Counted from the stretch's first letter, positions 1 through 10,058 are shown. The stretch: DNA of 64,000 nucleotides from Saprospiraceae bacterium (GCA_022841345.1 JALHRR010000002.1:62001-126000), one strand, 5' to 3'. Numbers and translations are program-made. Notes: generated by a model not told the origin, from the sequence alone.

Positions 1-237
1 GCAACTACTGCGGCTGTAGTAGCATCAGAAGCACTTCCTGAACAGGAAGTTGATGAAGCAGCAGTAACGCTGGATCAGGCTCCTCCTACAAATACTGATA
101 CTCAGGAAGAAACAGTGGTAGATGCGCCAGCTGCAGATGAAGTATCAGAAGAATTGCCGGTTCAGGAAGCAGATGAGACAGGTGAAACGCCTGATGAGAG
201 TACTCCTTCCGATAGTGATACTCAGGAAAAAGAATAA
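1..237 (+). CDS. C-terminal tail of a probable ribosomal protein L17 (partial)
   Basis: An open frame runs in from the window edge and ends at TAA 235-237. The 78 visible residues are almost entirely Ala, Glu, Asp, Val, Pro and Thr, with recurring Q-E-x2-D/E words, so this is an acidic low-complexity tail and not a folded domain. The identity is inferred from position: in many Bacteroidota rplQ closes the ribosomal protein/rpoA cluster and is followed by carA and eno, and Bacteroidota L17 often carries an acidic extension. The ribosomal core lies outside the window, so another protein with an acidic tail cannot be excluded. A strong terminator follows 25 bases after the stop, which fits the end of a long operon. 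Confidence 0.5.
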   Translation, partial: ATTAAVVASEALPEQEVDEAAVTLDQAPPTNTDTQEETVVDAPAADEVSEELPVQEADETGETPDESTPSDSDTQEKE

Positions 238-262
238 AGTTTGTCGACATACTATATAATTA

Positions 263-290
263 AGTCCACCTTAGGGTGGACTTTTTTTTT
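263..290 (+). terminator. Rho-independent terminator after the first operon
   Basis: A perfect 8-bp stem (AGTCCACC / GGTGGACT) closes a TTAG tetraloop and runs directly into eight Ts. It lies 25 bases past the stop of the upstream gene and 88 bases before carA, so it separates the two transcription units. Confidence 0.9.
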
Positions 291-341
291 GATTTTATGT
301 GAATAGATACAAGACTCCGAAAGATTTCAATTCTGAAATAC

Positions 342-349
342 TATATTTG
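342..349 (+). promoter_or_regulatory. Candidate -7 promoter element of carA
   Basis: TATATTTG matches the Bacteroidota sigma-ABfr -7 consensus TAnnTTTG and ends 28 bases before the carA start codon. A convincing -33 TTTG is not visible at the expected distance, so this is a partial match. Confidence 0.5.
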
Positions 350-377
350 CAACCAGAAAAAAACATCCCCCGCCCAC

Positions 378-1478
378 ATGGCTCTTCAGCAAAAAAAAAC
401 CGCCATTCTTCTATTGGAAGATGGTACTTCATGGCAAGGTTTTAGTATAGGCAAACAAGGCACAACGACCGGCGAAATCTGTTTCAACACTGGTATGACC
501 GGTTATCAGGAAATCTATACGGATCCTTCATATTTTGGCCAAATTATGGTCAATACGAATGCACATATTGGAAATTACGGCATCCGTGAAGAAGAATCTG
601 AATCAGGTGCTATTAAAATTGCAGGCCTTGTATGTAAAAATTTTAATGTTCATTTTTCAAGGCAGATGGCAGGTTTGTCTATTCAGGATTATCTCGAACG
701 CGAATCGGTCGTGGGTATTTCTGATGTTGATACGAGAGAAATTGTCAGACATATCAGACAAAAAGGAGCCATGAATGCGATCATTAGTTCTGAGACAATT
801 GACAAATTGGAGCTCTCAAAGCAACTAAAAAATTGTCCATCTATGGATGGTTTGGAGTTGGCATCTAAAGTTTCAACAAAGGCAGCATATTTTTTTGGTG
901 ATCCTGCAGGAGACAAGCGGGTGGCTGTCCTGGATTATGGTGTGAAGCAAAATATCCTTAGATCATTGGTTCAGAGAGGTTGTTATCTGCAGGTGTTTCC
1001 TGCTACTACTTCATTTGAAGAGATTATGGCCTGGAATCCTGAAGGTGTGTTTCTCTCTAATGGCCCCGGTGATCCCGGAGCGATGTCATATGCGATCGAC
1101 TTGACGAAAAAATTTCTGGAAATAAAGAAACCTATCTTTGGAATCTGTCTGGGTCATCAACTCCTGGCATTGGCATTGGGAATGACAACTTACAAAATGC
1201 ATTACGGGCATAGAGGCATTAATCACCCGGTAATCAATAAAATTTCCGGTAAATGTGAAATCACAAGTCAGAATCATGGATTTGGAGTGGATGCAGCATC
1301 CGCAATGAGTAAAACTGACATAGTTGAAATTACACATGTCAATTTGAATGACCAGAGTATTGAAGGATTCAGAATGCGTAACGGTCAGGCTTTCTCTGTT
1401 CAATATCATCCTGAAGCAGCCCCTGGTCCACATGATGCCAGATATTTATTTGATGAATTTATTACAATGTTGAATTAA
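378..1478 (+). CDS. carA: Carbamoyl-phosphate synthase small (glutaminase) subunit
   Basis: The protein (366 aa) hydrolyses glutamine and passes ammonia to the large subunit CarB to make carbamoyl phosphate for pyrimidine and arginine synthesis in the cytoplasm. The N-terminal CPSase small-chain domain spans roughly residues 5-140. A class I glutamine amidotransferase domain spans about 180-362. The nucleophile elbow GICLGHQ carries Cys257, and the VQYHPEA motif supplies His344 and Glu346, so the triad is intact. Length is normal for the family. carB is not next to it, which is common in this phylum. eno starts 12 bases downstream, so the two are probably co-transcribed. The first ATG after the -7 element was used. 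Confidence 0.97.
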   Translation: MALQQKKTAILLLEDGTSWQGFSIGKQGTTTGEICFNTGMTGYQEIYTDPSYFGQIMVNTNAHIGNYGIREEESESGAIKIAGLVCKNFNVHFSRQMAGLSIQDYLERESVVGISDVDTREIVRHIRQKGAMNAIISSETIDKLELSKQLKNCPSMDGLELASKVSTKAAYFFGDPAGDKRVAVLDYGVKQNILRSLVQRGCYLQVFPATTSFEEIMAWNPEGVFLSNGPGDPGAMSYAIDLTKKFLEIKKPIFGICLGHQLLALALGMTTYKMHYGHRGINHPVINKISGKCEITSQNHGFGVDAASAMSKTDIVEITHVNLNDQSIEGFRMRNGQAFSVQYHPEAAPGPHDARYLFDEFITMLN

Positions 1479-2774
<1,296 letters not shown>

Positions 2775-2800
2775 TTTTTGATAATCGCCTGAAAGGCAGG

Positions 2801-2827
2801 TATTCACAAAGGTGAATATTATTTATA
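2801..2827 (+). terminator. Hairpin after eno, weak terminator or processing site
   Basis: A 7-bp perfect stem (TATTCAC / GTGAATA) with an AAAG loop lies 27 bases after the eno stop and is followed by TTATTTAT, not by a clean T run. A second small stem, GCCTGAAAGGC, sits just upstream. It could be a weak terminator or attenuator between eno and the next gene. Confidence 0.45.
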
Positions 2828-2912
2828 CATTATAAAAATATGTAATATGTAATGCTGTTTGTATTGTAAAATGCACTTTCTGTGCTATTTTTACATTACA
2901 AATAATCGTAAT

Positions 2913-3236
2913 ATGATAAAAGCATTACAAATTAAATTATTAATGTGGAAGGCTCGCTTTCCGGAAGCACTCAAGAGTAAATATATTTTGTTACTGCTTG
3001 TGTTTTTTGGATGGATGTTATTTTTTGACAAGCACAGCTTTTACACACAATTTCAGCTGTATATGACTGAGTACACCTTAGAGAAGGACAAAGTCAACTA
3101 TGCCGGAATGATTACCGAAGCAAAGAGCGAGCGACAAAACCTGGAGAGATACAAGGAAAAGTTTGCCCGTGAGAAATATTTTATTCAGAAGAAGAATGAA
3201 GATGTCTTCATTATAGTACGAGAACAAAAACAATAG
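2913..3236 (+). CDS. FtsB/DivIC-like septum formation initiator
   Basis: This is a small bitopic protein (107 aa from the ATG at 2913). It has a short basic cytoplasmic N-terminus, one transmembrane helix at about residues 27-41 (ILLLLVFFGWMLFF), and then a charged coiled coil with many Glu/Lys/Arg residues and the family-typical ending ARExYFIxKKxEDVFIIV. FtsB/DivIC proteins bridge the divisome in the periplasm with FtsL and FtsQ. In Bacteroidota this family commonly follows eno, which supports the call. An in-frame ATG exists 54 bases upstream at 2859, but the residues it would add are not conserved-looking, so the start next to MIKALQ was chosen. sucD starts 6 bases downstream. Confidence 0.8.
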   Translation: MIKALQIKLLMWKARFPEALKSKYILLLLVFFGWMLFFDKHSFYTQFQLYMTEYTLEKDKVNYAGMITEAKSERQNLERYKEKFAREKYFIQKKNEDVFIIVREQKQ

Positions 3237-3242
3237 TTTAAC

Positions 3243-4118
3243 ATGTCAGTTTTAGTGAACAAGGCCTCAAGAATTATAGTACAAGGATTTACAGGGAAGG
3301 AAGGAACATTTCATGCAACTCAGATGATTGAATACGGCACTAATGTTGTCGGCGGTGTTACTCCCGGAAAAGGAGGTGGTTTGCATCTGGAAAGACCTGT
3401 TTTCAACACAGTGTATGATGCTGTCCAGAAGGAAGGAGCGGATGTTTCTATTATTTTTGTTCCACCGGCTTTTGGAGCTGATGCAATTATGGAAGCTGCG
3501 GAAGCCGGAATCAAAGTCATTGTCTGTATCACTGAGGGAATACCAGTTCAGGATATGGTAAAAGTTAAATCCTATATCAGCCAATTTAATTGCCGTTTAA
3601 TAGGACCGAATTGTCCTGGTATTATCACTCCTGACGAAGCTAAAGTTGGAATTATGCCAGGCTTTATCCACCGTAAAGGTACTATAGGAATAGTTTCCCG
3701 TTCTGGCACTTTAACATACGAAGCTGTAGATCAGGTAACTAAAGCAGGACTTGGACAGTCAACTTGCATTGGAATTGGCGGGGATCCAATTGTTGGTACC
3801 TCCACACAAGAAGCGGTACGATTATTGATGGATGATCCGGAGACTGAAGGAATAGTGATGATTGGTGAGATAGGTGGAAATATGGAAGCTGATGCAGCTT
3901 ATTGGATCAAAGAGCACGGAACAAAGCCTGTGGTAGGATTCATAGCTGGTCAAACAGCACCAAAGGGAAGAAAAATGGGACACGCCGGTGCTATTATCGG
4001 TGGCGAAGATGATACAGCTGAAGCAAAAATGCGTATCATGGAAGCATGCGGAATTCTCACCGTAAGATCTCCTGCAGAGATCGGAGCTATGATGAGATCT
4101 GCTGTCCGGCCAAACTAG
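3243..4118 (+). CDS. sucD: Succinyl-CoA synthetase (succinate-CoA ligase) alpha subunit
   Basis: This TCA-cycle enzyme subunit (291 aa) binds CoA and carries the phosphorylated histidine. The N-terminal CoA-binding Rossmann fold shows the [12 protein letters not shown] and [15 protein letters not shown] blocks. The nucleotide/ligase half shows the GTCxYE-like SRSGTLTYE segment, GIGGDP, and the active-site GHAGAIIGG motif with the phosphohistidine near residue 247. The length is typical. The beta subunit gene (sucC) is not in the window, which is normal in Bacteroidota, where sucC and sucD are often apart. It lies 6 bases after the FtsB-like gene and is followed by a good terminator. Confidence 0.97.
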   Translation: MSVLVNKASRIIVQGFTGKEGTFHATQMIEYGTNVVGGVTPGKGGGLHLERPVFNTVYDAVQKEGADVSIIFVPPAFGADAIMEAAEAGIKVIVCITEGIPVQDMVKVKSYISQFNCRLIGPNCPGIITPDEAKVGIMPGFIHRKGTIGIVSRSGTLTYEAVDQVTKAGLGQSTCIGIGGDPIVGTSTQEAVRLLMDDPETEGIVMIGEIGGNMEADAAYWIKEHGTKPVVGFIAGQTAPKGRKMGHAGAIIGGEDDTAEAKMRIMEACGILTVRSPAEIGAMMRSAVRPN

Positions 4119-4156
4119 TATGGATTCTCTCGAACATATTTTATGTCGAATGAAGG

Positions 4157-4184
4157 AAGGCTCACCGAAAGGGGAGCCTTTTTA
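4157..4184 (+). terminator. Rho-independent terminator after sucD
   Basis: A stem AAGGCTC / GAGCCTT with an inner CC/GG pairing closes over a GAAA-containing loop and ends in TTTTT. It lies 39 bases past the sucD stop. Confidence 0.85.
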
Positions 4185-4529
4185 GTTTTGAGATGAGAGA
4201 TGAGATGTACAGCCAGTTATGAGTTATGAGTTATGAGGTATGAGTTATGAGGTATGAAACAGCCGGTTAACTGCCATCTCAGGCCCATATTGCTATGAGT
4301 AGCTTTCAGCTGTGACTTTTGTAGTTCTTACCAGCTTACAATTGTGTAGGTGTGAGACCCGTAGCTGGAAGCTACGGGAAGAAATAGGTGCGATGTGTTG
4401 CTACGAGCAGCTTTCAGCTGCGATTTTAGTAGTCCTAATATATTATGAGTTTTAGGTGGAACACATCTTAAAGCCGCAGAATTGTCGAATTACTGCATTT
4501 AATTAGTTCATTATTTACCTATAATTAAC
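4185..4529. repeat. Intergenic block of short repeats
   Basis: No gene is seen in this stretch. Positions 4215-4256 are a tandem of GAGTTATGAG/GGTATGAG words followed by AAACAGCCGG. A ~39-base segment at 4291-4329 (TGCTATGAGTAGCTTTCAGC and onward) is repeated with changes at 4399-4437. Between them lies a perfect 8-bp inverted repeat, CCCGTAGC-TGGAA-GCTACGGG (4358-4378). The same word families recur at 9.6, 15.65, 20.2 and 23.2 kb. Confidence 0.75.
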
Positions 4530-5306
4530 TTATTTATCCTGTAGCATTCTCGCCATTTTGAGGACCCATGATCTTGGTGTGAATCTGATACTGGCAGCCA
4601 TAATTGCATTCATTGTTCCATGAATGGCTACTACTTTCCCTTTCATCATCGCCTTGTATCCATAGATGGCAACTGATTGAGCGTCGGGAAGTTTGCGGCC
4701 TTTTACCAATTTACTTTCATTCAGGTCCGCAGCATCCTGAAATCCGCTGGCAGTAGGTCCGGGGCAAAGGGCTGTAACTGTGACTCCGGTTCCTTCCAGT
4801 TCATTTGATATGGCTTCACTGAAATGTAACACGAATGCTTTACTTGCATAATAAACACTCATGGTGGGTCCTGGCTGGAATGAAGCTGTAGATGCTACAT
4901 TCATTATTTTCCCTGATTTTCGTTGTATCATTCCAGGCAGGAATAAGTGAGTAAGGTGTGTAAGTGTAAGAATATTAAGGTTGATCATTTGCGCTTGTTT
5001 GTCCCAATTACTTTCAGCAAACATTCCGAAATCTCCGAAACCGGCATTATTAATCAAATAGTCGATTTTTAGATGCTGCGATTGTGTAAAATTAAAGACT
5101 GCCTGAGAACTATCCGGTACACTTAAATCCATTGCAAGAACATATGTTTTTATAGAGTATTTGCTTTCCAGGGTTGTTGCGAGTTCCTGCAATGCTTTCG
5201 ATGATCGGGCGACCAGGATCACATCTGTTTGATTTTGCGCAAATATATGCGCCAGTTCAAGTCCTATGCCAGAAGATGCGCCGGTAATGAGAGCAAGTTT
5301 GTTCAT
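4530..5306 (-). CDS. Short-chain dehydrogenase/reductase (SDR)
   Basis: This NAD(P)-dependent oxidoreductase (258 aa) is of the classical SDR type. The cofactor-binding glycine motif TGASSGIG is at residues 8-15, the NNAG motif at 86-89, and the catalytic Ser139 and Y152-x3-K156 are all present. The substrate cannot be read from sequence; the C-terminal part (LCPGPTASGF) resembles DltE/YqjQ-type SDRs. It lies 48 bases downstream of a TetR gene on the same strand, and an operator-like palindrome sits 18-31 bases before its start codon. Repression by that TetR protein, with induction by a hydrophobic or reactive ligand, is the likely regulation. Confidence 0.9.
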   Translation of the reverse strand: MNKLALITGASSGIGLELAHIFAQNQTDVILVARSSKALQELATTLESKYSIKTYVLAMDLSVPDSSQAVFNFTQSQHLKIDYLINNAGFGDFGMFAESNWDKQAQMINLNILTLTHLTHLFLPGMIQRKSGKIMNVASTASFQPGPTMSVYYASKAFVLHFSEAISNELEGTGVTVTALCPGPTASGFQDAADLNESKLVKGRKLPDAQSVAIYGYKAMMKGKVVAIHGTMNAIMAASIRFTPRSWVLKMARMLQDK

Positions 5307-5323
5307 GATTTTAAATTTAAAAG

Positions 5324-5337
5324 TGAATATATATTCA
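5324..5337. promoter_or_regulatory. Palindromic operator candidate before the SDR gene
   Basis: TGAATATATATTCA is a perfect 14-bp palindrome in the 48-bp gap between the TetR and SDR genes. Its half sites and right flank (GTGAAT-N4-ATTCATTT) match the site before the TetR gene at 5947-5960 when that one is read on the opposite strand. Confidence 0.55.
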
Positions 5338-5354
5338 TTTAATTAACAAAAAAA

Positions 5355-5930
5355 TTATTTTCGAATACTGTTCCAGGTCATTTGAAAGCTTTGTTCGAAG
5401 ATTTCAGGACTTGGATGAGTGGATGTATTTATGAAGTATTTGACTATTTCCAAAGTAGCCCCCATAATATGACTCAGCATAATTGGAGCAGGAATCTTCA
5501 GGATTAAATCTTCTTCCTGAGCCTTGACAAGGGTATTGAGAAGTGGTGCGACAAGTTCATCGGACTTAGTTTTAGTTTCAGAAGAAAGCAGAGAGGAATA
5601 AGCATACTGCTCTATGAAAAGCATTTTGGGGTATTCTTTCAGACTGATAGTGAAATAGGCCGTCCATAGTTTCTTGAATGATATAAAGAAGCTATCGTCT
5701 GAATCAGCATTTTCAAACATCTGACTGATTTTCTCCTCTTTGAGATAAAGGAACAATTTATTTATAAGTTCTTCTTTGTTTTTAAAATATATGTATAATG
5801 TTCCGGTTGCCATTTCGGCCTCTCGGGCAACATCTGCCATTCTCAGATCAGTGTATCCGCTCTTCAGGATCAGCGACAGTGTCGCCTCATAGATGAGCGG
5901 AATTTTGGATGGGTCTTTTAATCTGGCCAT
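5355..5930 (-). CDS. TetR/AcrR family transcriptional regulator
   Basis: This is a 191-aa regulator with an N-terminal TetR helix-turn-helix. The conserved stretch runs from about residue 10 to 56 and includes the recognition region GTLYIYFKNKEELI (residues 42-55), a near-canonical TetR signature. The rest is a helical ligand-binding and dimerisation domain with no recognisable ligand specificity. It is transcribed toward the SDR gene 48 bases downstream, so it probably controls itself and the SDR. Matching palindromes lie before both genes. Ligand and physiological role are unknown. Confidence 0.9.
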   Translation of the reverse strand: MARLKDPSKIPLIYEATLSLILKSGYTDLRMADVAREAEMATGTLYIYFKNKEELINKLFLYLKEEKISQMFENADSDDSFFISFKKLWTAYFTISLKEYPKMLFIEQYAYSSLLSSETKTKSDELVAPLLNTLVKAQEEDLILKIPAPIMLSHIMGATLEIVKYFINTSTHPSPEIFEQSFQMTWNSIRK

Positions 5931-5946
5931 TTCGGGTGTAAATAAA

Positions 5947-5960
5947 TGAATTATTATTCA
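5947..5960. promoter_or_regulatory. Palindromic operator candidate before the TetR gene
   Basis: TGAATTATTATTCA has TGAAT/ATTCA arms around a 4-base centre and lies 17 bases upstream of the TetR start codon. On the minus strand it reads GTGAAT-N4-ATTCATTT, the same extended pattern as the site at 5324. Confidence 0.55.
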
Positions 5961-6002
5961 CCTAAACAAATTATGGACCGATTTTTATAATTTTTTGCAT
6001 GA

Positions 6003-6020
6003 AAATAGCTGAAGCTATTT
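6003..6020 (-). terminator. Palindrome across the ligD stop codon
   Basis: AAATAGCT-GA-AGCTATTT is a perfect 8-bp stem with a 2-base centre that spans the ligD stop (6015-6017). On the minus strand it ends in TTTTC, followed a little later by an A/T-rich run. It may be a weak terminator for the Ku-LigD transcript. Confidence 0.4.
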
Positions 6021-8654
6021 CAAACCGTCGAGTACTTTCTTCAAGTCTGCCGGATTTTTCATTATATTTTTCCAGAGATCTCCTTTTTCGGAAAGTCGGG
6101 GGAGGATAGTGAAGTAATTATAATCTTTCATGTCAAAGGATTCAGTGAGTTCATCCCATTCTAATGGCGTACTGACTCCAGGATTTGGACGAGGACGAAG
6201 AGAATATATGCTGGCCATTGTTTTTCCCTTTCCATTTTGAAGGTAGTCCAGGTATACTTTACCTTTTCGCTTGGCCGGCATTCTTTCCAGACTGGTAATT
6301 TCCGGAAGTTGCCGGTGAACCATCTGGCTGATAAGGTGAGAGAAATTTCTGGTCTGATCGTAGGTGTATTTGGGTAGTACAGGGATGAAAATATGTAATC
6401 CATTTCCGCCGGATGTTTTTAGAAATGCATGGACTTTCAGTTCATCCAATACCTCTTTCACCTTCAGGGCAGTTTTGACAGTATTCTTAAGAGGAGCATC
6501 TTTGGGGTCAATATCAAAAATGATAAAATCGGGATTGTTGATGGACCCAACCCGACTGGACCAGGGATTCATTTCAATACAGCCCCAATTCGCCATAAAT
6601 AGCAAGGTATCCTTATCCTGGCAGAGCATGTATTCTATAGATTCTTCTTTAGATTCGGATTTAATTTTGCGGGTTTTAATCCATGAAGGAACCATACCTG
6701 CTACGTTTTTTTGAAAAAAGCCATCGGACTTTAATCCATCAGGGGTTCGCCGCAGGGATTGAGGCCTGTCTTTCATATGAGGCAGTATATAATCTGCGAC
6801 TTCATTATAATATGAGATGACCTGGCCTTTGGTTATTTTTTCTTTAGGCCAGAAAATTTTATCCAAATTGGTAAATGCTACTTTAGTACTCAATAGCTTC
6901 GCTTTGCCAGCATTTAGTTTTGGGGGTGTCTTCTCCATATTTTGATCTGTCTTATTTGTCTTTGAATCTTGATCCTCCGCTGAATTTTCATCCAGCTCAT
7001 CCGTCTCGATTTGAGGTGTTTCCAATTTCACTTCTGTCGCTTTTTTATCTGTGCGCAAACCAAGATAGACCGGATGCCGTAAACTATTGGTTTCCGTCAG
7101 TTCTGAATATTTGATCTGAGCCACCAGGACAGGAGTGACCCAATGAACAAGTTTTTCATTTGGAGGATCAGAAAATGGCGAAGTTTTTCTTTCAATTTTT
7201 TCCAGTTTTTGTTTTAATTCTTTCAAAATTGAATCAGTGAATCCTGTACCTACTTTCCCGGAATATCGCAGCGTATTTCCTTCATAATACCCACACAAAA
7301 TGGCTCCAAATCCACTTCGGCTTCCATTGGGTTCAGTGTATCCCCCAATGACCATTTCCTGTTGCTGAACTATTTTGATTTTCAGCCAGTCTTTGCTTCT
7401 CTTGCCTGAATAATATTTAGAGCTGGCTTTCTTTGCAATAATTCCTTCCAAACCCAATTTTGCAGCGTTTTCAATGGCTTTTAATCCAGCTTCATGTACA
7501 TGCTCTGAATAAATGATCTTCATTGATTTGGGCAGAAGTGCTTTCAATATTTTCTTGCGTAGTATCAGATTGAGTGGCCTGAGATCAAAGCCATTGAAAT
7601 AGAGAATATCAAATACATAATATTTGAGTTGTCCTCTTACAGGATTTTCTTCAAAATGTTGCAACCATTGAAAGCGGCTTTTGCCTGAAGCATCCTCCAC
7701 AACTACCTCGCCGTCCAGAATTATATTTCCACGGAGCTTTTCAAGTTCCGGGATAAGTGAGGGATATTTTGTAAAATTCAAACCATTCCTGGAAATAAGT
7801 TTGGCAGAATTGCTATTGATTTCAGCCAAAGCCCTGTATCCATCATATTTAGATTCAAAGATCCAATCTTCATTGTCAAAAGCTTCATCGGCCAGTGTTG
7901 CCAACATCGGACGCCAATCTGATGGAAAGGAACTTATTTTTTTGGCCGCCGCAAGATCTTCAGCAAGAAATTCTTTTTTTTGTGAATTGATGTCAGATAC
8001 ATTGAGATGTTTTTCATCTCCTTTAATTTTTTTTTTTGATTCCTTTGGGTCTTCTTCTTCAGCTTTGCTGGTACTTTTATTTGATGATTCGATTTGTTCG
8101 AGTGACTTGCCGCTTAGAACAGACAGCTCGTTAAAAACATATTTTGTATCAGCAAATTCGTCTTTTGATTTCATCAGGAGCCATTGACGAGCCTCCTCTT
8201 CTCCTTTCATGAGGACCATATGCCAGGCACCATGAAGCTTTTCACCTTTCAAAATGACTTTTATGGCACCCTCTTTCAGTTGCTTTTTCATAAGCCTATT
8301 GTCTTTAGAGACATCATTATTGCCTTCAGCATGATAGGTTCCTCTGTCCCAAACGATGACGGTACCTCCTCCATATTCACCCTGAGGAATTATTCCTTCA
8401 AAATCGATATAATCCATCGGGTGATCTTCTGTCTGGATGGCCAGTCTCTTATCAGATGGATTGGCTGAAGGTCCTTTAGGAACAGCCCAGCTCACCAGTA
8501 CTCCATTTATTTCCAGTCTGAAATCATAATGTAATCTCGATGCTGCATGCTTTTGTACAACGAATTGCAGTTCGCCTTCAGAGGGCTTCTTACGGCCTTT
8601 GGGCTCCTTTGTTTTTTTGAAATCGCGTTTACTATTATATTTGTCAAGAGGCAT
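6015..8654 (-). CDS. ligD: Multifunctional DNA ligase D (NHEJ)
   Basis: This 879-aa enzyme repairs double-strand breaks with Ku. Three domains can be followed in the order seen in Pseudomonas LigD. A 3'-phosphoesterase spans about residues 28-160 (HAASRLHYDFRLE, EDHPMDYIDFEG, GEYGGGTVIVWD). An ATP-dependent ligase spans about 245-535, with the adenylated lysine in FESKYDGYRA (K269), GLEGIIAKK and a C-terminal OB fold. An archaeo-eukaryotic-type primase/polymerase spans about 590-879, with the metal-binding FIIFDIDPKD (D714, D716) and SGGNGLHIFIP. Charged linkers separate the domains (about 190-235 and 545-585). It starts 4 bases after the Ku stop, so the two are one operon. No catalytic residue looks lost. 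Confidence 0.97.
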   Translation of the reverse strand: MPLDKYNSKRDFKKTKEPKGRKKPSEGELQFVVQKHAASRLHYDFRLEINGVLVSWAVPKGPSANPSDKRLAIQTEDHPMDYIDFEGIIPQGEYGGGTVIVWDRGTYHAEGNNDVSKDNRLMKKQLKEGAIKVILKGEKLHGAWHMVLMKGEEEARQWLLMKSKDEFADTKYVFNELSVLSGKSLEQIESSNKSTSKAEEEDPKESKKKIKGDEKHLNVSDINSQKKEFLAEDLAAAKKISSFPSDWRPMLATLADEAFDNEDWIFESKYDGYRALAEINSNSAKLISRNGLNFTKYPSLIPELEKLRGNIILDGEVVVEDASGKSRFQWLQHFEENPVRGQLKYYVFDILYFNGFDLRPLNLILRKKILKALLPKSMKIIYSEHVHEAGLKAIENAAKLGLEGIIAKKASSKYYSGKRSKDWLKIKIVQQQEMVIGGYTEPNGSRSGFGAILCGYYEGNTLRYSGKVGTGFTDSILKELKQKLEKIERKTSPFSDPPNEKLVHWVTPVLVAQIKYSELTETNSLRHPVYLGLRTDKKATEVKLETPQIETDELDENSAEDQDSKTNKTDQNMEKTPPKLNAGKAKLLSTKVAFTNLDKIFWPKEKITKGQVISYYNEVADYILPHMKDRPQSLRRTPDGLKSDGFFQKNVAGMVPSWIKTRKIKSESKEESIEYMLCQDKDTLLFMANWGCIEMNPWSSRVGSINNPDFIIFDIDPKDAPLKNTVKTALKVKEVLDELKVHAFLKTSGGNGLHIFIPVLPKYTYDQTRNFSHLISQMVHRQLPEITSLERMPAKRKGKVYLDYLQNGKGKTMASIYSLRPRPNPGVSTPLEWDELTESFDMKDYNYFTILPRLSEKGDLWKNIMKNPADLKKVLDGLK

Positions 8655-8658
8655 AACT

Positions 8659-9447
8659 TTAATTCTGAATGGCTTCCAGACTAGCTTTTAATTGAGAGAG
8701 CAGATCATCCTCCACTGGTTTTTTCTTTGTTGGGGCAGATTCTTCTTTAGCAGTCGTTTTCTTGTTTTTAGGTGCGGCTGCTTTCTTTTTTATCACTTTG
8801 AGGAGTTCAACCTTGTAAGTGTCTTTATATTTTGAAGGATCAAATTTATCAGTGAGTTGGTCGATAATGGACATGGCCATATCCAGTTCTTTTTTCTGAA
8901 TTTTGATATCTCCCGGAATTTTTGCGTCGGCCGGATCTCTGAGATCCTCTTCAAAGCGGAGCTGGATCAAGAGGATAGCCCCATCTTCTTCTTTGAGGAT
9001 TGCAAGGTGTTCTGCACTGCGTAAAACAAACTTAGATAGTCCGACTTTTCCTGATTTCTTAAGCGCTTCTCTTAAGAGGGCGTAAGTTTTTGCTGCTGCT
9101 TTTTCAGGCTCGACTATGTAAGGTTTTTCCAGGAATTTGGAAGGAATTTCATCTTCCAGCACGAATTCGAATATTTCAATTGATTTGGTTTTCTCAGGCA
9201 TTGCTTTCTCAAAGTCACTATCTTCCAAAACTACATAATCTCCATTTTCTTTTTGATATCCTTTCGCTATTTCATCCCAGGGAACTTCTTTGCCATCCTT
9301 TTTGCAGATGCGCACATACTGAATAGCACATTGATCTTTTCTGCGAATCATATCCAGATCAATCCGATGGGATGTGGCTCCGCTATATAATTTGATGGGT
9401 ATATTGACAAGACCGAAATTAATACTGCCTTTCCAAATTGCTTTCAT
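8659..9447 (-). CDS. ku: Ku protein (NHEJ end-binding)
   Basis: Bacterial Ku forms a homodimer that threads onto broken DNA ends and recruits LigD. The Ku core is recognisable from the start, KAIWKGSINFGLVNIPIKLY, through VPWDEIAKGY, the central bridge region, and KYKDTYKVELLKVIKKK. A Lys/Ala/Pro-rich C-terminal tail follows, as in many bacterial Ku proteins. I placed the start at the ATG at 9447 (262 aa), because the family begins with MKAIWKG-like sequence; an upstream in-frame ATG at 9489 would add 14 unconserved residues. The ligD start lies 4 bases after the Ku stop, which suggests translational coupling. Confidence 0.95.
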   Translation of the reverse strand: MKAIWKGSINFGLVNIPIKLYSGATSHRIDLDMIRRKDQCAIQYVRICKKDGKEVPWDEIAKGYQKENGDYVVLEDSDFEKAMPEKTKSIEIFEFVLEDEIPSKFLEKPYIVEPEKAAAKTYALLREALKKSGKVGLSKFVLRSAEHLAILKEEDGAILLIQLRFEEDLRDPADAKIPGDIKIQKKELDMAMSIIDQLTDKFDPSKYKDTYKVELLKVIKKKAAAPKNKKTTAKEESAPTKKKPVEDDLLSQLKASLEAIQN

Positions 9448-9489
9448 GAGAAGTGTTTGAAGGGCAAAGTTTAGAGGAATTTTTAACAT

Positions 9490-9863
9490 GAATATTACAT
9501 AATTTCTGAAAATGGTTATATGGTTGCTGGGAGTTGGCTATTAGCTATTGGCAAACTTGACCGGAAGAAGCTGCAAGCTACAAGCTACAAGTCGTAGATG
9601 GTGACCGAAGCATGAGTGTCACCACTGCAAGGGAACAGCCGGAAAGAAGGTGAAAGTAGTAAGGCGTAAGGAGTAAGTAAAAAGCCAATTGCCGAATTGT
9701 AGAATTGTCGAATTGTCGAATGAAACAGCCGCACAGCCAGTGAAACAGCCAATTAAACAGCCGAACGGCCTTTGCTGGTCGCTGGATGCTGGTTTGCCAG
9801 GGTCACTTGATATAAGTCAGAGTTGGTAATTCGAATGAAGTTGGTTCTGTCATGTATGCTAAA
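9490..9863. repeat. Intergenic repeat words upstream of ku
   Basis: No gene is seen. Tandem-like words AGCTGCAAGCTACAAGCTAC (from 9570), GAATTGTCGAATTGTCGAAT (about 9700-9720) and several AACAGCC(G) units (9633-9765) fill the stretch. A GGTGACC...GTGTCACC pair lies at about 9600-9622. These are the same degenerate word families found in the other large gaps of the window. A promoter for ku should lie at the left end, but no clear -33/-7 pair was found. Confidence 0.6.
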
Positions 9864-9953
9864 GCGTCACTTTGACTGCTTGCGGTCAAAAATCGTCACC
9901 TTTTGCCGGAGGCAAAGATGTCACCCTGCAAGCGCAGCGCGGCAGGGCGTCAC
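9864..9953. repeat. Hairpin chain, GTCAC variant (three hairpins)
   Basis: Three consecutive hairpins are separated by a GTCAC(C) word: GCGTCAC, then TTTGAC...GTCAAA; TCGTCACC, then TTTTGCC-GGA-GGCAAA; TGTCACC, then CCTGC...GCAGG with GCGCAGCGC in the loop; then GCGTCAC. The arrangement equals that of the CATCAC chains elsewhere in the window, with G in place of A in the word. Confidence 0.75.
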
Positions 9954-10058
9954 ATGTTTCTGCGACAAAAGCCCGTTAATTGCTACAGCAGGCTGCTCTG
10001 CATCAGGGAGCGTAGCGGGCACGACACGACGCAGGAGCGTAGTAAAGCGGATAGCCCG

